The translations under genes were made by a program, and so were the position numbers. A stretch of 30,182 nt of DNA, taken from contig JBGSUL010000080.1 of the NCBI GenBank assembly GCA_041736155.1, forward strand, positions 1 to 30,182. The letters are read 5' to 3'. Source of the DNA: JANPLN01 sp041736155. Its GTDB lineage: Bacteria > Bdellovibrionota > Bdellovibrionia > Bdellovibrionales > JAGQZY01. Positions 24,902-30,182 of the stretch are shown here, piece after piece (position 1 is the stretch's first letter; each line of letters opens with the position of its first letter). The notes beneath the pieces are model-generated. The model searched no databases. It was not told the DNA's origin and saw nothing but the letters and a program-made list of their open reading frames with translations.

Positions 24902-27900
24902 ATGCATATGGTTTATTCATTTCTTAAGCAAAAAAATTTTTGCTGCCTTTGGCTTTTGCTAATGGTTGCGCCACAAATTGCAACTGCGCAAACTGAATCT
25001 CCGCAATTTATGACTGTGGATGGCCGTTTATATAAGGCCAACAGCTCCGATCCTCTTTTAGACGCTTCTGTTAACTTACGTATTCAAGTTTTAAATCCAG
25101 CCAAAACATGTATTTTGTACGAAGAGCAGCAGACAGTGAGTACGCTTTCTTCGGCCGGGTATTTTAATGCGCGTGTCGGCTCGCCGACCTCGGGTGCGGA
25201 ATCTCTCAAGCGTTCGAGCTTTGATTCTGGCAATTCGATGAAGACGGTTTTTCAAAATCAAAATGCCACAATCACCGGTCTCACCAGTAGTGCCATCGGG
25301 TGTAGCTATACGCCGAGCACTGGTGACTCTCGATATTTTCGATTCATCGTTACTCCCAGCACCACAGGTGTAACGAGCACTCTTTCTCCCGACATGACCA
25401 TCGACTCTGTGCCACAGTCGCTCGTTGCGGAAAGTTTGCAAGGTTTATCGACTGATGATTTTATTCAAGTCAGTTCTAACGTCACACAAGCGAAGGCCGA
25501 AAGTCTTTTTGGCGGGAGTTACGCAACACTAACTGGTTTACTTGCCGGATCGAGTTCTTTGTATTTACAAAATACCTCAAACGGAACGGTGATCCCGTCA
25601 CGACCAAGTGATCCGGCATCACCCACACCAGGACAGATCTGGTATGATTCGACCACGGATGAGATGAAGTATTACGACGGCACATTGGTACAAACCGTAG
25701 GGGCGGGCAGCGGCGCGGATCCGACAAAGTTGCCTCTCGCGGGTGGCACTATGGCCGGCCCAATCGATATGGGATCTAACGATATCACAGCGAGCGGACA
25801 TATCACGCAGAGTGCGCAACGCACATTGCGTTTTGGTGGCTTTACCGGCGGACAAGAAGCGACGTTGATTGCAACTCCCCTTACGGTAGGACAAGAAGGA
25901 ACAGCTTGGTATAACACGACGACGGATAAGCTCATGTACTGGAACGGCACAGCGGCACAAGAAATTTTGACGTCAACAAGTGCAAACAGTTTAGTTCCCA
26001 ACTGTAATCCAGATGAGAGTTTAGAGATGAGTGTTGGGCCTACGTATGTTTGGTCGTGTGTGGCCACCACCGACAGTACGAAGCTTGCGTTGGCGGGAGG
26101 TTCACTCACCGGCGCGTTGGTGATGACGGCACAAAATCAAGTACGTTTTGCTGACAACGCTGGCGGAGAGTATGTTGCGATTCAATCACCGACGACGATT
26201 AGTGCGAACTATGTACTCACTTTACCCGATACAGCGGGAACGAATGGACAAATTCTTTCCACTGATGGCTCAGGAGTTTTGAGTTGGATCAGTTCACCTG
26301 CTCCGGGGATCAATAGTTTGGACTTCACGCACTTCGCTGATGCTATGACTCTTGATGCTTCTACAGATATAGCTGCCAGCGGAACAAATGTTCTTTCCAT
26401 TACAAATTCCGGCACTGGAAATTCTTTCGTGGTGAATGACCAAGCGGTTGACACATCACCATTTGTGATTGATGCCAGTGGAAGCGTAGGCATTGGAACA
26501 ACAAATCCAGGATCCATTCTCGATGCTGCAGGAGCGATCACATCACGTCCGTATGGTACCGCGACCGGCGAAACCGGTCAGTTGATCCTGCGTGAGCTTG
26601 CGGCTGGTGGCACAGAGACCGCCACAATTCGTGCACCAGATGCGATTACCACGAGCTACGCTCTCACACTGCCAGATACTGCTGGTAGTCCGGGACAAGT
26701 GCTACAAACGGACGGAACAGGACTACTAAGTTGGATCACTGCCGCTACGTCAGTAGCCAATGACAGTTTGGATTTTGATAAATTTGTCGATGCAATGACT
26801 CTCGATGCCAGTACAGACATCTCTGCGACAGGAACAAACGTACTTTCCATCACCAACTCAGGCACTGGAGATTCATTCTTAGTCAATGATCAGGCTGCGG
26901 ACACAAGTCCGTTTGTGATTGATACTAGCGGAAAAGTTGGTATTGGTACGACAACGCCAACTTCAATTTTCCATGTATTGGCGACAAGTGGCTCTCCTCT
27001 TGTTTTTGAAGGCGTGAGTAGTAGCTCCTCCATTATTACAACCAAACATTCAAATGGAACTATTTCAGCTAAAACAGCACTTGCCAGCGGTGATTCTTTG
27101 GGAGGGATAGCGGGGATGGGTTATGGAGCGACCAGCTATCCTGCTTTTAGCACAACAAGCATCCGTTTTAATGCGGAAGAAAATTTTACCGACACGGCAA
27201 TGGGCACATATATGAGATTTTTGACAACAGCACTTGGTTCGAGTTCTTCACAAGAAAGAATGAGAATTAACGCCTCAGGTAATGTAGGTATAGGAACAAC
27301 AACGCCAGCTTATTCAGTTGATGTAACCTCCACCGCTTCTAATCGCATTAATATTCAAACAGAAAATTCCGCAGTTTTTGGTGCTACAAGCTACTCGTCG
27401 AAAGGATCCCAATGGTCAGGGACTGTATTTGCTCGTGCTAGAGGAACTTTAGCGACTCCATTGCCGGCGGATACTACAGTTAGATTGGGTGGTGTTGCAT
27501 TTCGTGGATATACGGGGACAACCTTTGCTGATAGCGCCAGTATCATTGCATACCCTGCGGAAACATTTAGTGATTCCGCTTTCGGATCGTATCTTAAATT
27601 TGATACTACTGCCATAGGTAGCACGACTAAGACAGAACGCCTACGTATTGATCCTTCGGGCCAAGTAGGTATCGGAACAACAATTCCAGGCACAAGTCTC
27701 GATGTGGCGGGAGCGATTACTGCGCGTCCTTACGGCACAGCGACTGGCGAAACAGGAAAATTGATTCTGCGCGAGCTAGCTGCAGGCGGAACAAACACAA
27801 CCACTTTACGTGCGCCAGACGCTATCACCACAGACTACGTGCTCACGCTGCCAACCACGGCAGGAGGTTCGGGACAAGTGCTACAAACAGATGGAACCGG

Positions 27901-29083
27901 CGCGCTGACTTGGGTTAATTTGCCTGGGGTGGGGGATTCTCTGTTGTCTTTCCGTGCAACAAAAACGAGTTCGCAAACGAATGCCACAGGAACTACAGAT
28001 GTTGTCACTTGGGATTCTGAAGATTTTGATACAGCCTCTGCTATGGATCTTGCTAATGAATGGTTTTTGCCAAATCAACCAGGGTACTATCTCATTAGTA
28101 CATCTATAACTCATCCGGATATGGTAAACACTGACTATGCAAGTGTTTATATCCAAAAAGGAGATACATGCACAGGAGCGCCCAGTTGGACCGATTATTC
28201 TCGCGGAACAAGCAGAGCTGGTGGTGGAGCTGCCTTTGCGTCGATACATGCTACTGCGGTTGTGTATTTGGATGGTGTCGATGATTGTGTAAGAGTCCGA
28301 GCAAATCATACCGCGGCATCGACAAGAACAATTCATGCTGAGACGGAGCGAACTTTTTTTCAGGGATATCTTATAACAAATAGAGCTTCTTTTACGGATG
28401 GAAGTTCGGCAACGCCGGGCATAGGTTTTACGTCGGATACAGATACAGGTTTGTTTCGACCAGCGGCAAATACAATCGGCTTTTCTACGAATGCCACGGA
28501 AGTCGCACGATTTAATAGCTCTGGCAATCTGGGGATTGGAACGACAAGCCCTACCGAGAAACTTCATGTTGTCGGCAATCTCCGTGTTCAAGGCTCAACA
28601 GATTGCACTCTGGGTAATGGTGCTGGCGGAACGAATTGTTCTTCTGATATCCGCCTCAAAACAAATGTTCAACCTATCGAAAACTCTTTGGATAAAATCT
28701 TGTCTCTTCGCGGAGTTGAGTTTGACTGGAATGAAAAATCTCAACGCCCTGGCGAACACGCCATCGGTGTGATTGCTCAAGACGTCGAAGCCCAATTTCC
28801 TACGGCCGTCATAGAGGATTCAGCTACAGGATACAAAAAAGTCGATTACGCGGTTCTTGTGGCTCCGCTTATACAAGCCTTTAAGGAGCTCAATAAACGG
28901 ATTATGGAGCTTTTTAGTGTGTCGGAGCGCCACTCGCGAGAGATTACTTCAATACGGGCGGAGAATGTTCTGTTAAAAGCGCAGGATCAAGCCAAAGATC
29001 AAAAAATTAAAGAACTTGAGAAGCGAGAAGCGGAAATGAGAGCTCGTCTTGATAAGATCGAGAAGTTGCTTAAAGTTAAATAA
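24902..29083 (+). CDS. Large repetitive surface fibre with C1q/TNF-like domain and S74 intramolecular chaperone
   Basis: About 1393 residues. A signal peptide (about 1-30, ending A-T-A-Q) is followed by an N-terminal beta domain, then a long Gly/Thr/Ser-rich shaft with repeats (T-L-P-D-T-A-G...Q-T-D-G-T-G, S-x-x-V-G-I-G-T-T-x-P). A jelly-roll domain at about 1010-1165 resembles C1q/TNF heads (opening SFRATKTSSQ, then QPGYYLISTSI and VYIQKG). A further V-G-I-G-T-T-type repeat precedes the C-terminal peptidase S74 chaperone, starting at SSDIRLKTNV (about 1248) with the catalytic Ser-Asp and Lys, and a terminal coiled coil. S74 domains trimerise fibres and cut themselves off. The layout matches the mosaic adhesive trimer fibres of Bdellovibrio, which contact prey. 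The start is uncertain (GTG 24899, ATG 24902 or 24908); none has a good ribosome binding site. Confidence 0.85.
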   Translation: MHMVYSFLKQKNFCCLWLLLMVAPQIATAQTESPQFMTVDGRLYKANSSDPLLDASVNLRIQVLNPAKTCILYEEQQTVSTLSSAGYFNARVGSPTSGAESLKRSSFDSGNSMKTVFQNQNATITGLTSSAIGCSYTPSTGDSRYFRFIVTPSTTGVTSTLSPDMTIDSVPQSLVAESLQGLSTDDFIQVSSNVTQAKAESLFGGSYATLTGLLAGSSSLYLQNTSNGTVIPSRPSDPASPTPGQIWYDSTTDEMKYYDGTLVQTVGAGSGADPTKLPLAGGTMAGPIDMGSNDITASGHITQSAQRTLRFGGFTGGQEATLIATPLTVGQEGTAWYNTTTDKLMYWNGTAAQEILTSTSANSLVPNCNPDESLEMSVGPTYVWSCVATTDSTKLALAGGSLTGALVMTAQNQVRFADNAGGEYVAIQSPTTISANYVLTLPDTAGTNGQILSTDGSGVLSWISSPAPGINSLDFTHFADAMTLDASTDIAASGTNVLSITNSGTGNSFVVNDQAVDTSPFVIDASGSVGIGTTNPGSILDAAGAITSRPYGTATGETGQLILRELAAGGTETATIRAPDAITTSYALTLPDTAGSPGQVLQTDGTGLLSWITAATSVANDSLDFDKFVDAMTLDASTDISATGTNVLSITNSGTGDSFLVNDQAADTSPFVIDTSGKVGIGTTTPTSIFHVLATSGSPLVFEGVSSSSSIITTKHSNGTISAKTALASGDSLGGIAGMGYGATSYPAFSTTSIRFNAEENFTDTAMGTYMRFLTTALGSSSSQERMRINASGNVGIGTTTPAYSVDVTSTASNRINIQTENSAVFGATSYSSKGSQWSGTVFARARGTLATPLPADTTVRLGGVAFRGYTGTTFADSASIIAYPAETFSDSAFGSYLKFDTTAIGSTTKTERLRIDPSGQVGIGTTIPGTSLDVAGAITARPYGTATGETGKLILRELAAGGTNTTTLRAPDAITTDYVLTLPTTAGGSGQVLQTDGTGALTWVNLPGVGDSLLSFRATKTSSQTNATGTTDVVTWDSEDFDTASAMDLANEWFLPNQPGYYLISTSITHPDMVNTDYASVYIQKGDTCTGAPSWTDYSRGTSRAGGGAAFASIHATAVVYLDGVDDCVRVRANHTAASTRTIHAETERTFFQGYLITNRASFTDGSSATPGIGFTSDTDTGLFRPAANTIGFSTNATEVARFNSSGNLGIGTTSPTEKLHVVGNLRVQGSTDCTLGNGAGGTNCSSDIRLKTNVQPIENSLDKILSLRGVEFDWNEKSQRPGEHAIGVIAQDVEAQFPTAVIEDSATGYKKVDYAVLVAPLIQAFKELNKRIMELFSVSERHSREITSIRAENVLLKAQDQAKDQKIKELEKREAEMRARLDKIEKLLKVK
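26336..26503 (+). repeat. Fibre shaft repeat type A, copy 1
   Basis: A 168-base unit encoding A-D-A-M-T-L-D-A-S-T-D-I...F-V-I-D-A-S-G-S-V-G-I-G-T-T. It recurs at 26786-26953 with nearly the same protein but many third-position differences, so it is a protein-level repeat of the fibre shaft. Confidence 0.85.
26546..26737 (+). repeat. Fibre shaft repeat type B, copy 1
   Basis: A 192-base unit encoding R-P-Y-G-T-A-T-G-E-T-G...L-R-E-L-A-A-G-G...V-L-Q-T-D-G-T-G. The second copy is at 27725-27916 with equal length; codon third positions have diverged. Confidence 0.85.
26786..26953 (+). repeat. Fibre shaft repeat type A, copy 2
   Basis: Second copy of the 168-base unit at 26336-26503, same length and frame, encoding V-D-A-M-T-L-D-A-S-T-D-I...D-T-S-G-K-V-G-I-G-T-T. 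Confidence 0.85.
27725..27916 (+). repeat. Fibre shaft repeat type B, copy 2
   Basis: Second copy of the 192-base unit at 26546-26737, directly in front of the C1q-like domain. The first copy is followed by repeat A copy 2 instead, so blocks appear shuffled. Confidence 0.85.
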
Positions 29084-29146
29084 ACGCTTCCAGGATTCGT
29101 GGTCAATTATTATATTCTGTACAAATGAAAAAATAGAAATCATTTT

Positions 29147-30031
29147 TTATGGGCGGGTGGTAACACTCAGTTGAGGCCAATTGCGAACTTCGCTGAGGGG
29201 TGAAAAATTCGTGAATGTCTTATCTCCCCAGGCATCTTTTAAGATTTGTGATTGGTCTAACTCCCCGTTAATGTCCAAGGAAAAGGTATGTGCTAAAACG
29301 CCAACCAAGACCAACTCTTTATTTTTATTTATCTGATAAAATGGTGCACCGGACGACATAAAGTAGGCTTGGCATGTCGAACCGCGAAGGAGACCAGTGT
29401 ACTGTGGAAGTACGGAATTAATCTGACCCAGTTCATTGGTAGCATTGCAAAATTGAATTTCCATTTTTAACTCTCGAGCCTTTTGAGGGAGTCGGAAGGC
29501 AGGCAACAAAAGTTTTTCATCTCGACTTAACGACTTTTTCGAATTCATGGGTTGAATCTTTGGAACTTGCAATTTATTGAGCGTGAGCTGAGGGTCATAA
29601 TGTAAATAAATGACGTCATTGTCGACGCTGTCTTCTGCGACACGACGAATACTCATCCCATATATCATTAGCTTTCCAGGTGAGTAGGGAAACTCTAGCC
29701 TTAAAAATGGAAAACTTCCGCCCTTTAAAAGGAGTTCTAAGCTATCTGTAAAGCAGTGCTTGGCTGTAACAACAAGTCCATGGTGAACTACGGATGCTGT
29801 GCAACGCGGACGATTATCTATATATGCGAGCCCAACAAATTCAAAGGAAAATTCGGGCAAGGGGTTCGCTATATATGGATTCCGATCCAGGATTTTTTGT
29901 TCATGCAAAAGTTCGCCGTATCCATTAGTGAGAAGCCAGCTATGTAAATCGGGAGTGATCGCAGTTTCCATTTTAGGATCATGAACCAGAAAGGAAATGA
30001 GTTCGGCAAAAAACTCACGCATATTAAGCAT
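29147..30031 (-). CDS. Trypsin-like serine protease, probably 5'-truncated by IS
   Basis: A 294-residue S1-family-like protein. The catalytic triad is visible: His92 in VVTAKHCF, Asp139 in NDVIYL and Ser227 in MSSGAPFY, a degenerate form of the usual G-D-S-G-G-P. Cys residues flank the His and Ser regions as in trypsins. Secreted relatives start with a signal peptide, but this frame begins M-L-N-M-R-E-F-F 14 bases from the IS boundary at 30045/30046, has no ribosome binding site, and lacks a signal. The real start was likely removed by the IS insertion. It is convergent with the fibre gene (63-base gap). Confidence 0.75.
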   Translation of the reverse strand: MLNMREFFAELISFLVHDPKMETAITPDLHSWLLTNGYGELLHEQKILDRNPYIANPLPEFSFEFVGLAYIDNRPRCTASVVHHGLVVTAKHCFTDSLELLLKGGSFPFLRLEFPYSPGKLMIYGMSIRRVAEDSVDNDVIYLHYDPQLTLNKLQVPKIQPMNSKKSLSRDEKLLLPAFRLPQKARELKMEIQFCNATNELGQINSVLPQYTGLLRGSTCQAYFMSSGAPFYQINKNKELVLVGVLAHTFSLDINGELDQSQILKDAWGDKTFTNFSPLSEVRNWPQLSVTTRP

Positions 30032-30045
30032 AGAATACGTCGAAG

Positions 30046-30182
30046 TGGACTGCGGGCGTAAAGCTGGAGTCTAACACGGTGAAGAAGTTACAATAGCGGG
30101 CTGGCCCAAGCTGCTCTATATTCAGAGCATTTAGGAGTCAGGAAATGGGAAAGCCAAAGAGAAAATTCAGCGACGAGGTAAA
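30046..30182 (+). mobile_element. Insertion sequence end (right copy, partial, IS3-like)
   Basis: Exact reverse complement of 1-137. It starts TGGACTGCGGGCG, carries AGGAG at 30133-30137 and the transposase ATG at 30145, and runs off the window. Both ends stop at the same base of the element, as expected when an assembler breaks a contig at a repeat. Confidence 0.8.
30145..30182 (+). CDS. Transposase, N-terminal fragment (runs off window)
   Basis: Twelve full codons (M-G-K-P-K-R-K-F-S-D-E-V) and part of the next. Identical to the start at 38-1 on the minus strand. The basic N terminus fits an IS3-family OrfA with a helix-turn-helix, but the visible part is too short for proof. AGGAG lies 7 bases before the ATG. 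Confidence 0.6.
   Translation, partial: MGKPKRKFSDEV

Noticed and set aside
27881..28591. A 236-codon minus-strand ORF and several other long minus-strand ORFs inside the fibre gene
   Set aside because: They mirror the repetitive Ser/Thr/Gly-rich coding strand, are Cys/Arg/Ser-biased, and have no ribosome binding sites or recognisable domains.
24902..29083. Interpreting the fibre gene as evidence of a prophage
   Set aside because: The S74 domain occurs in phage spikes, but no other phage gene is present in the window and the protein carries a signal peptide.
1..30182. CRISPR arrays, tRNA or rRNA genes
   Set aside because: No regularly spaced short repeats, no rRNA-like conserved stretches and no convincing tRNA cloverleaf with CCA-type acceptor were seen by eye; the 14052-14121 fold lacks tRNA loops.

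Overview
The window looks like one short-read contig from a Gram-negative predatory or saprophytic bacterium of the Bdellovibrionota type. This rests on lipoboxes of the FQNC kind, many secreted hydrolases with signal peptides, a long self-trimming fibre protein with a C1q/TNF-like domain resembling the mosaic adhesive trimer fibres of Bdellovibrio, and hutH-hutU linked to def-fmt-rpe. No rRNA, tRNA or species marker is present, so the lineage is an inference.

Both window ends are the same 137-bp sequence in inverted orientation (1-137 and 30046-30182). It is the outer end of an insertion sequence, probably IS3 family, carrying the first 12 codons of its transposase reading outward. The flanking genes, a NodB polysaccharide deacetylase (left) and a trypsin-like protease (right), both start immediately inside the IS boundary without ribosome binding sites or signal peptides, so both are probably 5'-truncated by IS copies.

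Left third (1.4-8.5 kb): a fatty acid desaturase with a perfect inverted repeat upstream, a small secreted protein, and a tight four-gene operon made of a type III polyketide synthase, an FAD-dependent oxidoreductase, a periplasmic YceI-like lipid binder and an RND/MMPL exporter. Together these look like a pathway to make, carry and export a lipid-like polyketide (alkylresorcinol, alkylpyrone or quinone class). A 21-bp-arm inverted repeat closes this operon.

Middle (8.6-14.0 kb): def, fmt, rpe, hutH and hutU follow one another with overlaps or 3-nt gaps, joining translation-initiation genes to histidine catabolism. A cloverleaf-like palindromic element lies between hutU and a convergent lipoprotein gene.

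Right half (14-30 kb): accessory and mostly secreted functions. These are a lipoprotein, an eRF1/Pelota-domain-like protein with a triple-BON protein, two clan GH-A-like glycoside hydrolases, an HExxH metallopeptidase-like protein, a Cys-rich secreted protein and the 1394-codon fibre. Among them lie decayed genes: a frameshifted C-terminal tail of ychF, a 36-codon stump of an AbiEii-type nucleotidyltransferase still following its winged-helix partner (which keeps a 24-bp perfect palindrome upstream), and an NHL-repeat fragment. The most interesting items are the fibre protein, the polyketide/exporter operon, and the winged-helix/nucleotidyltransferase remnant with its palindrome.
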